The notes: a model not told the origin generated them from the letters alone. 7,567 bases of DNA from JANPII01 sp031424915 (GCA_031424915.1 JANPII010000133.1:1-7567), one strand, 5' to 3'. Positions 1 to 6,313 are shown, counted from the first letter of the stretch. Numbers and translations are program-made.

Positions 1-176
1 CTTGCAGATCTGTTCTTAATTTTTATTCACCATTTTAATCCTCAAATTAATAGCAAAAATATTCCTTTCCTATATCTCATGTCTTGGCCCTGAGAGCCCT
101 GGCAAGTTGAAAGGGTAGTTTTGATTGCAATTGAGGGTTGAGGGGATATACTCATAGGTCTATATAGGGAGATATT

Positions 177-1265
177 ATGAAAGAACAACATAGTAATATA
201 TTGCAGAAATGGTGGGGTTTTTATCGGAATCTGGTGGCAACAATACATTTTAAAGCCTTGCCTGCGATAATAAAAAGATGGTTGGCTAATTTTAAGTTAG
301 AGGGAGCGGCTGCATATAATGACTTGCTGCTTAAGATCAATGACCTACCGCGCACTAACTTTGAGTTAGGCCTGTATCACCTGAATTGCGGTAACTTCAG
401 TGATAGCACCCTCAGATTCCGTATCGCCCTTTTCTTTAATCACAACATCCATTCGGCTTATTACTACCTAGGGCGTTGTTATTATCAACAACTTAAGCTT
501 GAAAAAGCTGAGAAATATTTTAAACAGTATTTAGCAACTGAGGAAAAAGACCTTGTTCCAGAAGCGCAGTTTTGCTTAAGCATAATTCACAATAAAGTTG
601 AGAGTGTTACAGAAATTCCCCCTTCTATCGTTCTTACGAATTTCAATCAAATTTCTGCGCAATACGATGCGACATTTCTTGAAGGACGCGTTGATACCCC
701 CCAAGATATCTTATTTGCAATGATTAACGAACATTTACAGACACATGCTAAGCCATATGGTAATTTGATAGTTGATCTAGGATGCGGCACAGGATATATA
801 GGTCAGTTAATACGTGATGCGCGACTTGCCAGTAGCATTGTAGGGGTTGATATTTCTCCTAAGATGATACAGCTCAGCAGCGCACGTGTACGTGACAAAT
901 TGAGTGTTTACTCAAGGCTTGAGAACACCAGTATACAAAATTTTATTGCTTCCCAACGCGAAAACAAACAAGAGCCTTTTGATGTAGTGATTGCTTCAAA
1001 CATCTTAGGCTATATTCCAGATGTACCTAGTTTTTTTCTTAATGTACGCAACTTAATATCTAAGAGTGGCATCTTAGCTCTTTCTTTTAAGACTTCCGAC
1101 GATGCAGAAAGCGCTATAGAATTTGATCGTTACCTTGAATGCTTTTTTTACTCCCCTGACTTTATTAAAACTACCGCTGAAAAAGAGGGTTTGCACTTAT
1201 TACAAGAAAAAGATATAAAATTTGTAGGGGAGGATAGCGGAAAGGTGATGATTTTTAGTATATAG
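177..1265 (+). CDS. TPR-repeat SAM-dependent methyltransferase (COG4976-like)
   Basis: A 362-residue protein that joins an N-terminal tetratricopeptide region to a C-terminal class I methyltransferase. Residues about 62-94 and 95-128 look like two TPR units (pattern LGLYHLNCGNF and YYLGRCYYQQLKLEKAEKYF). The methyltransferase shows motif I VDLGCGTGYIG (199-209), which binds S-adenosylmethionine, an acidic end of strand two in GVDIS (D225), and FDVVIASNILGYIPD (268-282) as the following strand and loop. No signal peptide is visible, so it should act in the cytoplasm, with the TPRs probably binding a protein partner. The start is ATG 177, preceded by AGGGAG at 166-171 with a 5-base spacer. mlaA follows after 48 bases, so co-transcription is plausible. 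The methylated substrate cannot be told from sequence; TPR-methyltransferase fusions of this type are known but poorly characterised. The domain call is strong, the biological role unknown. Confidence 0.88.
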   Translation: MKEQHSNILQKWWGFYRNLVATIHFKALPAIIKRWLANFKLEGAAAYNDLLLKINDLPRTNFELGLYHLNCGNFSDSTLRFRIALFFNHNIHSAYYYLGRCYYQQLKLEKAEKYFKQYLATEEKDLVPEAQFCLSIIHNKVESVTEIPPSIVLTNFNQISAQYDATFLEGRVDTPQDILFAMINEHLQTHAKPYGNLIVDLGCGTGYIGQLIRDARLASSIVGVDISPKMIQLSSARVRDKLSVYSRLENTSIQNFIASQRENKQEPFDVVIASNILGYIPDVPSFFLNVRNLISKSGILALSFKTSDDAESAIEFDRYLECFFYSPDFIKTTAEKEGLHLLQEKDIKFVGEDSGKVMIFSI

Positions 1266-1313
1266 TGTGGTAACCTAAAAATAGGAATCAACATAACAAA
1301 TGGGGCAGAAATC

Positions 1314-2036
1314 ATGGTGAAATCAGCGAAATTACTATGCCATACAATACTTATATCAGCCTTCATGCTTACAGGCCTAAGCCAGAATAACGCACAAGCA
1401 CAAGAGTATGAAAATGAGGCGGTGGATATTGAAATTTCTGATCCTTTAGAGCCGGTAAATCGGGGGATATTTCAGTTTAACAAAGCGCTGGATAAAGTTA
1501 TCTTTGACCCTGTAGTTTGGACTTATAGGAAAATAGTGCCAAAATTTGGTCGTGAGATGGTGCATAATGCCACTCACAATATGCTAGAACCAGTTACTGC
1601 TCTGAATGCCCTATTACAAGGAGAAATGGATGATATGGCTAATGCCTGTGGCCGTTTTTTGACAAACAGCATCCTAGGAATAGGAGGGCTACATGATGTA
1701 GCTAAAGAAGCCGGCTTTGAACGTAAGGAATATGGGTTTGATAGCACATTAAAAGTGTACGGCGTTCCATCCGGTATATATCTAGTAATGCCGATATTAG
1801 GTCCCTCTTCTCCACGTAAAGTAGTAGGAGATATCGCTGATTATGCAAGTAACCCCTTTACTTATGTGTTTGATGGTGATACTAAAGCAGCACTAGCTGG
1901 AGTAGCTTTAGTAGATAGTAAGGACCAATATCATGAGGTAGTCGAGCATATTGAGCTTTCGGCTATGGATGAATATGTTACAGTGCGTAGTCTTTTCGCT
2001 CAAACGCACATAAAAGACAATGGAGATGAGAGCTAA
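1314..2036 (+). CDS. mlaA: MlaA/VacJ family outer-membrane lipid asymmetry protein
   Basis: A 240-residue MlaA (VacJ) homologue. Family hallmarks are DPLEPVNRGIFQFNKALD (43-60), GRFLTNSILGIGGLHD (113-128) and the GVPSGIYLVMPILGPSSPR block (150-168). In characterised bacteria MlaA sits in the outer membrane, removes phospholipids from the outer leaflet and hands them to periplasmic MlaC. The N-terminus is a signal peptide (basic start, hydrophobic core about residues 8-22, likely cleavage after AQA at 29). Unlike E. coli MlaA there is no lipobox: the only early cysteine, C9, lies before the hydrophobic core, so the mature protein is probably not a lipoprotein. The start ATG 1314 has only a weak purine stretch (GGGGCAG) upstream; GTG 1317 is an alternative. 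The stop overlaps the mlaC start by one base, indicating translational coupling. Family assignment is confident. Confidence 0.95.
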   Translation: MVKSAKLLCHTILISAFMLTGLSQNNAQAQEYENEAVDIEISDPLEPVNRGIFQFNKALDKVIFDPVVWTYRKIVPKFGREMVHNATHNMLEPVTALNALLQGEMDDMANACGRFLTNSILGIGGLHDVAKEAGFERKEYGFDSTLKVYGVPSGIYLVMPILGPSSPRKVVGDIADYASNPFTYVFDGDTKAALAGVALVDSKDQYHEVVEHIELSAMDEYVTVRSLFAQTHIKDNGDES

Positions 2037-2641
2037 TGTTTTCAATGTATAAATATCTATTTTTGATTTTATTTTTATGGTTGCCTATAACAGCCACAGC
2101 TGCAGAAGATGCCGGTGCTTTTGTAGATGCTACCGCTCGACGTGTGTTAGCTGTATTAGATAATAAGGAATTAAATGAGGATGCTAAACAGCAAAAATTA
2201 AAGGAGCTATTTTCAGAAGTAGTGGATGTTGACTTTATGGCCCGTTCTGCTTTAGGTGCAAATTGGCGTAGCTTAGATCCTAATACTGCAGCACAATATT
2301 GCCAAACATATCATGCGTATCTGCTTTCTCTTTATGTACCTAAGTTTCGTCATTATCATGCGCATCGATATACGATCAAAGGAGTCACCGAACGTGGTCA
2401 AGGACAGTATGCCATTTCTATGAGCGTATCTAGCCCCGATAATGACACTAATATCAACTTAACTTATCTGCTTGCCAGCAGTGGCGCTACTTTTAAGATA
2501 CATGATATTATTGCTGAGAATGTAAGCTTGCTTTCTACTCAAAGATCAGATTTTAGCTCCGTACTGAAACATTCGGGTATTCACAGTTTGATTGATATGC
2601 TGCAAGCTAAGGTGAATAATAATACCAAATCTAGTTCTTGA
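2036..2641 (+). CDS. mlaC: MlaC/Ttg2D family periplasmic phospholipid-binding protein
   Basis: A 201-residue protein of the MlaC (Tol_Tol_Ttg2) family, the periplasmic shuttle that carries phospholipid between MlaA and the inner-membrane MlaFED complex. It has a typical signal peptide with a very hydrophobic core (residues 7-17) and likely cleavage after ATA or ATAA (22-23). The core family pattern is visible: VDVDFMARSALGANWRSLDP (63-82), then YHAYLLSLYVPKFRHY (92-107), and near the end the strand and helix segment FKIHDIIAENVSLLSTQRSDF (153-173), followed by the last helix with SLIDMLQ (184-190). ATG 2036 shares its A with the TAA of mlaA; GGAG at 2022-2025 inside mlaA is the likely ribosome site. 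A second ATG at codon 4 (2045) would also leave a good signal peptide. Downstream lies a terminator-like hairpin, so this is probably the last gene of the + strand transcript. Confidence 0.93.
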   Translation: MFSMYKYLFLILFLWLPITATAAEDAGAFVDATARRVLAVLDNKELNEDAKQQKLKELFSEVVDVDFMARSALGANWRSLDPNTAAQYCQTYHAYLLSLYVPKFRHYHAHRYTIKGVTERGQGQYAISMSVSSPDNDTNINLTYLLASSGATFKIHDIIAENVSLLSTQRSDFSSVLKHSGIHSLIDMLQAKVNNNTKSSS

Positions 2642-2644
2642 TGT

Positions 2645-2660
2645 ATACCAAGCTTGGTAT
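2645..2660. repeat. 16-bp perfect palindrome, tip-to-tip remnant of the nearby element
   Basis: ATACCAAGCTTGGTAT is its own reverse complement. Its two halves match the tips (ATACCAA and TTGGTAT) of the 161-bp palindromic element at 2776-2936. It begins four bases after the mlaC stop and overlaps the terminator-like hairpin stem by four bases, so the two structures compete. It could be a deletion remnant of another copy of the element or a binding site for a dimeric protein. Confidence 0.6.
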
Positions 2661-2693
2661 CAGGCAAGCACTAATTTTTACTCTGCCTGATAC
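2657..2693 (+). terminator. Putative terminator hairpin after mlaC
   Basis: GTATCAGGCA (2657-2666) and TGCCTGATAC (2684-2693) are perfect reverse complements, giving a 10-bp stem with a 17-base loop, followed on the + strand by a U-rich tract (ATTTCTCTTTT). It begins 15 bases after the mlaC stop. The long loop and interrupted T tract make it less than ideal, so a Rho-independent terminator is likely but not certain. The stem could also work for transcripts arriving from the other side. Confidence 0.5.
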
Positions 2694-2713
2694 ATTTCTC
2701 TTTTAATGATACG

Positions 2714-2745
2714 TCTAATCCTATACACCCCAGTTTCGGATTAGA
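2714..2745. repeat. 8-bp inverted repeat
   Basis: TCTAATCC (2714-2721) and GGATTAGA (2738-2745) are perfect reverse complements with a 16-base loop; one further G·T pair extends the stem. No T tract follows. It lies between the terminator-like hairpin and the large palindromic element and may belong to the same repeat cluster. Confidence 0.4.
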
Positions 2746-2775
2746 TAAGGTAGTATAATGGCTTAAAAGTCGCAG

Positions 2776-2936
2776 TTATACCAAATCTAGAAAATAACTA
2801 TACACTTGAAGCGGCGCCTATTTGGTAATTTTAACATACCATTTTCGCGCAAGTATTTGAATACAGGCGTCTCAAAGATATGCCAAAATTCCACAAAAAT
2901 TTTCAAGTGTGCACTTATTTCCTAAACTTGGTATAA
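2776..2936. repeat. 161-bp palindromic MITE-like element with 35-bp terminal inverted repeats
   Basis: The left end (2776-2810) and the reverse complement of the right end (2902-2936) match at 29 of 35 positions by hand alignment; both tips begin TTATACCAA and both inner ends finish ACACTTGAA. Similarity continues inward with gaps (AATTTT followed by a CAT on both arms), and the centre itself is a small hairpin (GTATT/AATAC at 2853-2864, with CGC/GCG beyond two mismatches). The element therefore reads as one long imperfect foldback. It has no coding capacity that I can see. The TA at the very tips would fit a TA target-site preference as in IS630/Tc1-type elements, but that is inference. It lies between convergent genes, where insertion is harmless. 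Confidence 0.7.
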
Positions 2937-2943
2937 TACCATC

Positions 2944-2974
2944 ATTGCGAGCTATCTTTAGATGGCTCAGCAAT
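2944..2974. repeat. 31-nt strong hairpin, Rickettsiales-type palindromic repeat
   Basis: ATTGCGAGCTATCT (2944-2957) pairs with AGATGGCTC (2960-2968) and GCAAT (2970-2974): 14 base pairs including one T·G pair, with a two-base TT loop and one bulged A at 2969. The outer sequence (CATTGCGAGC and GCAATCCAGAAAA) resembles intergenic repeats I recall from Rickettsiales genomes; that resemblance is from memory and untested. No T tract follows on either strand, so a terminator role is doubtful. The segment TTGCGAGC (2945-2952) is also perfectly complementary to GCTCGCAA at 3017-3024, allowing an alternative fold. Confidence 0.55.
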
Positions 2975-3004
2975 CCAGAAAACTAACATTCAATGAATCA
3001 CCAT

Positions 3005-3018
3005 GCGCCTTTTGGCGC
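3005..3018. repeat. Small GC-rich hairpin GCGCC-TTTT-GGCGC
   Basis: A perfect 5-bp GC stem with a four-T loop, located about 100 bases past the stop of the flgL-like gene on the opposite strand. It abuts GCTCGCAA, the partner of 2945-2952. It lacks a T tract on either strand. It is probably part of the same repeat cluster. Confidence 0.4.
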
Positions 3019-3114
3019 TCGCAACGGCGATTTTATGCACCTTACACCATTAAGCTAATTCAAAATTGGGGCTTAAAGGGCTAGCCAGTGACGTGAACGG
3101 ACACTGTATTAGCA

Positions 3115-3984
3115 CTACTTTAAGTAATTCACTAAAGACAGTTGCTGAGTATGAGCAGTAGCCATAAAGGTAGCATTAAGCGTATTAACTTGATTTTCCA
3201 ACTCTATCATGGCTGTTGGTAAATCCAGCCCAATTATCTTATACTTCTCTTCGCCTAGGTGGTCTTGCAGGTCCTGTGTTGTCCGTATTTGCTCTTTAAG
3301 ATTATGCGATTGACTATGAAGTTTTGTCATTTCAGTTATAATTTCCTCCCCGGACTGTTGCAACCATTCTAAGGCACGATCATATTGGGTATTATCGCCC
3401 GTTTTAAGTAAGTGCAATGCAGCAATAGTTTTTTGAAACATACTAGCACCTGCTGTAATCACATCAGGTGGTTGATCACCTAGGTAATAGCTATTATTTG
3501 GCTGCCCTGCACGAGTTAAATTTGAGTGATTTACGATATCGCTGACAGGAGGAGTGTTAGTTTTAAAGCCCCCAAATAGGTAATCTCCTTCGTAAGAGGC
3601 GGATAATTCTATTTGCAAAGCTTCTAGTCGTTGCGCTGAAGATATTCTAAGCGGCACCTGTTTCCCGAATACTGGATTTTTAGCTTGCAGTGTGTCATAG
3701 ATTGTTTTGGATACAATGTCATTAATGTTTTGCATAGACCGAGCTATACCTTCTATCTTTCGTTCCTGAGCACGATATAAGTTCATTTCTGCACTACAGC
3801 TCATTATTCTGGCCTCCAATTCTTGCAAGGCTGCACTATCGTAGGCCTCTAAATCAGACCATCGATTTGCAGATTTACCCGAGCTAATATTGGCATACTG
3901 CTTATTCATAGCATTGGATGCATGCTGTATATTATTAATAACTCGACGATTAATTGAGGAAGTAGACGAGGGGATATATGTCAT
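3115..3984 (-). CDS. flgL: FlgL-like flagellar hook-filament junction protein (flagellin family)
   Basis: A 289-residue protein with the flagellin/FlgL two-ended helical architecture. The N-terminal D0/D1 part carries ISSGKSANRWSD (33-44), matching the family pattern ISSGKxxNxxSD. The middle holds YLFGGFKTNTPP (135-146) and YYLGD (166-170), and the C-terminal helix ends in ATAHTQQLSLVNYLK. The YLFGG segment and the length favour FlgL (HAP3) over flagellin FliC, although the two share domains. FlgL joins the hook to the filament and is exported through the flagellar secretion apparatus, consistent with the lack of a classical signal peptide. The start ATG 3984 has a weak AGG about 9 bases upstream. 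No flgK, flgE, fliC or other flagellar gene is next to it, which is unusual; in Rickettsiales-related lineages flagellar genes are often scattered. Whether a functional flagellum exists cannot be judged here. Confidence 0.82.
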   Translation of the reverse strand: MTYIPSSTSSINRRVINNIQHASNAMNKQYANISSGKSANRWSDLEAYDSAALQELEARIMSCSAEMNLYRAQERKIEGIARSMQNINDIVSKTIYDTLQAKNPVFGKQVPLRISSAQRLEALQIELSASYEGDYLFGGFKTNTPPVSDIVNHSNLTRAGQPNNSYYLGDQPPDVITAGASMFQKTIAALHLLKTGDNTQYDRALEWLQQSGEEIITEMTKLHSQSHNLKEQIRTTQDLQDHLGEEKYKIIGLDLPTAMIELENQVNTLNATFMATAHTQQLSLVNYLK

Positions 3985-4012
3985 ATTGTGCCTATTAAGT
4001 TATTCACTTTTG

Positions 4013-4041
4013 ATATTAATACACAATAAATTGCTTTACAA
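4013..4041 (-). promoter_or_regulatory. Possible sigma70-type promoter for the flgL-like gene
   Basis: Read on the - strand, TTGTAA (4041-4036) and TAATAT (4018-4013) are separated by 17 bases and lie about 30-55 bases upstream of ATG 3984. Each box matches 4 of 6 consensus bases, so in AT-rich DNA this could be chance. I see no clear sigma28 box. Confidence 0.28.
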
Positions 4042-4047
4042 TGAAGC

Positions 4048-4455
4048 CTATGTTGATGACCTTCCAAGATCCTTACAGAGCTTCTTTTCATTTTCAATAT
4101 AATTCATTAGCTCTTTTAAAGCATTAGAGAAAGAATCAAAGATAGCCAAGATCTCTTCTACAACTCTCTCCTCATAGGTATGAACTGTTAAATTTCTTTT
4201 TTCAATAAAGATGAACCATTCTTTGGGATTAGAATCATACCTATAGAAGCTGCTTCTCTAAAACAGTCTCTTGGAGAGCGCGCATCAATACCTTTTGTAT
4301 GTAATATACGTTTCATCGTTTTCCAAGCAAGCTCATAAGAAAACGCAAATGCCTGAATGGCCCCAGCCTTCTCTTGCTCCGTTGTTAAATTTCTCAAATG
4401 TCATGCACGCTTTAAAAAAATGGCTCACATCAATATTATGAAGTAAATTGCTCAT
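4048..4455 (-). pseudogene. Frameshifted HEPN/HI0074-family protein (nucleotidyltransferase substrate-binding, HEPN-MNT toxin-like)
   Basis: Three reading segments join into one protein of about 136 codons, close to the usual length of the HI0074 (NTase_sub_bind) family. Segment one starts at ATG 4455 (MSNLLHNIDVSHFFK...FEKF). Segment two, in the next frame from about 4391, reads LTTEQEKAGAIQAFAFSYEL followed by AWKTMKRIL and SPRDCFREAASIGMI. Segment three, back in the first frame from about 4231, reads SNPKEWFIFIEKRNLTVHTY and ends at TAG 4048-4050. The shifts are one extra base near 4386-4392 and one missing base near 4232, so they compensate, but segment one runs to a stop inside segment two. 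RNLTVH (4180-4197) fits the R-N-x-x-x-H catalytic motif of HEPN RNases. The partner MNT nucleotidyltransferase is not adjacent. The start overlaps the ABC transporter stop (ATGA), suggesting it once was translated from that operon. Sequencing error is the main alternative. Confidence 0.78.
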
Positions 4456-6200
4456 GCTTCTTCATTAATTTTATCAGGCAAGAACCCGCCCACTTGCGCA
4501 TCCCATAGGGTTTTATATAACCCACCTCTAGCCAGTAGCTCTCTGTGGGTACCGTCTTCTACTATCTTACCCTTGTCAAATACAAGAATGCGGTCCATAT
4601 GAAGCAGGGTGGAAAGGCGATGCGCAATAACTATAGTAGTTTTACCCTGAATCAGATTCCATAACGACTCTTGTATAGCGCTTTCTGTAATTGAGTCAAG
4701 CTGTGATGTCGCTTCATCTAATATTAGAATAGGAGCGTTTTTGAGAATAGCGCGCGCAATAGCAATACGCTGGCGTTGTCCACCAGAAAGCTTGACTCCT
4801 CGTTCACCTACAAGTGATTCATAGCCATGTGGTAGCTTTATTATAAATTCATGAGCATGGGCTTTCCGTGCTGCTACTATCACTTCATCGTCATTTGCCT
4901 CAATACGACCATAGCGTATATTTTCCATAAGCGTACGGTGAAACAAAGAAGGATCCTGGGGTATCATACCAATGTTTGCACGTAACGAATCTTGAGTAAC
5001 CGTGCGTATATCTTGGCCATCGATCAAAATACGTCCATCAGTAACATCATAAAGCCTAAGTATTAAGCTCACAAAAGTAGACTTGCCACCCCCAGAGTAG
5101 CCAACTAGTCCTACCTTTTGCCTTGCTTCAATGGTTACCGTTTTGTTCTGAAATAATGGCTCAGTGCCTTTATAGTGAAACTTTACTTTATCAAAAGTAA
5201 TCTCACCATGCTTGATGACGAGAGCTTTGGCATTAGGTTGATCTTCCGTTTCTCCTGGCACTTCTAGCAAAGATAGAGCCTGACCTACCGTTCCCCAATT
5301 GGTAATAAACTCCTTCATAATGTCAGCTAGCTGAAACAACCAGCTCACGAGCTCAAAATTTAACATAAAGATTAAGGCAAAATCTCCCGAGGTAATTTGG
5401 CCACTTTGGTGCAGCCTAATTGTACTATAAAGGCAAAGTAGTATATAGCAGGAGAAGAGAAGGCCCTGTGTTATGTAAAACCGCATCAGGTAATTGCCTA
5501 CTACCATGCTTTTGACACGATAATCCTCCTGCAAATGATCAATTCGTTGATGTTCATGATGCAAAGAGGTAAAAATCTTTACAGCAAACATATTGGTAAT
5601 ATGATCCACAACATCACCCCAAATCCGTGAATCTGATTCTGCTCTATGCGTTGTTAAGAAGCTTGCTTTACGTACTGCCCTGTAGCCAATTCCACAAAAT
5701 AAAGCTACCCATATAATAATCGCCAAGCTAAAACCATAGTGCACCCGTGCAAGCAATATAATGCTGATTAGCAGTACTACTGAGATCTGAAATAGCTCTA
5801 GTATCATAGTGGTGATCAATTGCGGCGTTAGCTTTGCTGCGTCACTAATTTTAGAAGAAATAGAGCCAGAAAGATGGTTTTGAAAAAAGGTGTAGGGATA
5901 AAGGCCGATTTTCTGTAGGAGAATTCTGGTTATATGCCCCTTCATCTGTGGGTATAGCCGATTGTTGCATAAATCAAATAATGTCCAAGAAGCTACCATT
6001 ATGAATTGTACTATAGCATATATAGCAATGATCACGCCCATATTGCTGTAGTCTCTAACATTCACAGCATCAATAATAGTTTTAATTAGGTAGGGCTTAA
6101 TGTTTTTATCTGCTGCTATAAAGCACATAGCTAGGACAATACCCCATATATATAGCCTATAAGGTTTACTTACCTCTAGCATAAATCGCCATACGCTCAT
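4452..6200 (-). CDS. ABC exporter half-transporter (fused permease and ATPase, MsbA-like)
   Basis: A 582-residue type IV (MsbA-like) half-transporter that should work as a homodimer in the inner membrane. The N-terminal half has about six membrane spans (near residues 15-35, 54-75, 131-152, 155-173, 243-262, 272-292). The C-terminal ATPase is complete: A-loop aromatic in FHYKG (Y343), Walker A GYSGGGKST (367-375), Q-loop Q415 in IPQDPSLFH, signature LSGGQ (471-475), Walker B ILILDE (491-496, catalytic E496), D-loop SQLD (499-502) and H-loop H527. All residues needed for ATP hydrolysis are present. The substrate is unknown; lipids, peptides or drugs are exported by relatives. The start ATG 6200 is preceded on the - strand by AAGG about 7 bases upstream. 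The stop TGA overlaps the ATG of the downstream HEPN pseudogene. Confidence 0.93.
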   Translation of the reverse strand: MSVWRFMLEVSKPYRLYIWGIVLAMCFIAADKNIKPYLIKTIIDAVNVRDYSNMGVIIAIYAIVQFIMVASWTLFDLCNNRLYPQMKGHITRILLQKIGLYPYTFFQNHLSGSISSKISDAAKLTPQLITTMILELFQISVVLLISIILLARVHYGFSLAIIIWVALFCGIGYRAVRKASFLTTHRAESDSRIWGDVVDHITNMFAVKIFTSLHHEHQRIDHLQEDYRVKSMVVGNYLMRFYITQGLLFSCYILLCLYSTIRLHQSGQITSGDFALIFMLNFELVSWLFQLADIMKEFITNWGTVGQALSLLEVPGETEDQPNAKALVIKHGEITFDKVKFHYKGTEPLFQNKTVTIEARQKVGLVGYSGGGKSTFVSLILRLYDVTDGRILIDGQDIRTVTQDSLRANIGMIPQDPSLFHRTLMENIRYGRIEANDDEVIVAARKAHAHEFIIKLPHGYESLVGERGVKLSGGQRQRIAIARAILKNAPILILDEATSQLDSITESAIQESLWNLIQGKTTIVIAHRLSTLLHMDRILVFDKGKIVEDGTHRELLARGGLYKTLWDAQVGGFLPDKINEEA

Positions 6201-6243
6201 GTTCTTACCTTATTTAAGATGAGTTTAGTTCTTACCATAGCTC

Positions 6244-6258
6244 TCCAGAAAATCTGGA
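6244..6258. repeat. Perfect 6-bp hairpin upstream of the ABC exporter
   Basis: TCCAGA (6244-6249) and TCTGGA (6253-6258) form a 6-bp stem with a three-base loop, 44 bases upstream of the exporter start codon. It could be an operator or lie in the leader RNA; there is no direct evidence. Confidence 0.35.
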
Positions 6259-6313
6259 TAACTGAATCTTTGTCTACCACTTACGAATATGTTCTCTCTA
6301 ATACCCTTATCTT

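Larger units (their letters stand above)
2694..3114. other. Convergent intergenic region made mostly of palindromic repeats
   Basis: Between the mlaC terminator and the stop of the - strand flgL-like gene there is no open frame I would call a gene. What it contains is the inverted repeats listed separately, plus about 90 bases (3025-3114) in which I see only short accidental palindromes. The motif ATACCA/TGGTAT recurs at 2645, 2655, 2778, 2836, 2929 and 2935, linking several of the repeats to one family. Confidence 0.6.

Noticed and set aside
91..113. Imperfect inverted repeat CTTGGCCC...CCTGGCAAG left of the first gene
   Set aside because: Only four outer pairs are contiguous before a mismatch; not a convincing stem.
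121..152. Possible promoter for the methyltransferase (TTGATT and TATACT)
   Set aside because: The spacer is 20 bases, longer than usual, and other combinations would place the start inside the ribosome site; too weak to list.
42..248. 68-codon open frame on the - strand at the left edge
   Set aside because: It overlaps the start of the methyltransferase gene, has no recognisable motif and no ribosome site; composition looks like read-through of AT-rich noncoding DNA.
1148..1366. 72-codon open frame on the - strand
   Set aside because: Mostly antisense to the methyltransferase and mlaA, both of which are convincing genes.
2754..2759. TATAAT box in the convergent intergenic region
   Set aside because: No acceptable -35 box at the right distance and no gene downstream on that strand.
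2645..3024. Possible CRISPR array in the repeat-rich intergenic region
   Set aside because: The repeats are inverted and of different lengths, with no regular direct repeats and spacers and no cas genes nearby.
3890..4102. 70-codon open frame on the + strand
   Set aside because: Antisense to the flgL-like start and to the end of the HEPN pseudogene; no family resemblance.
4188..4397. 69-codon open frame on the - strand taken as an intact small gene starting at TTG
   Set aside because: It is only the middle segment of the frameshifted HI0074-family gene; the missing N- and C-terminal parts are found in the other frame on both sides.
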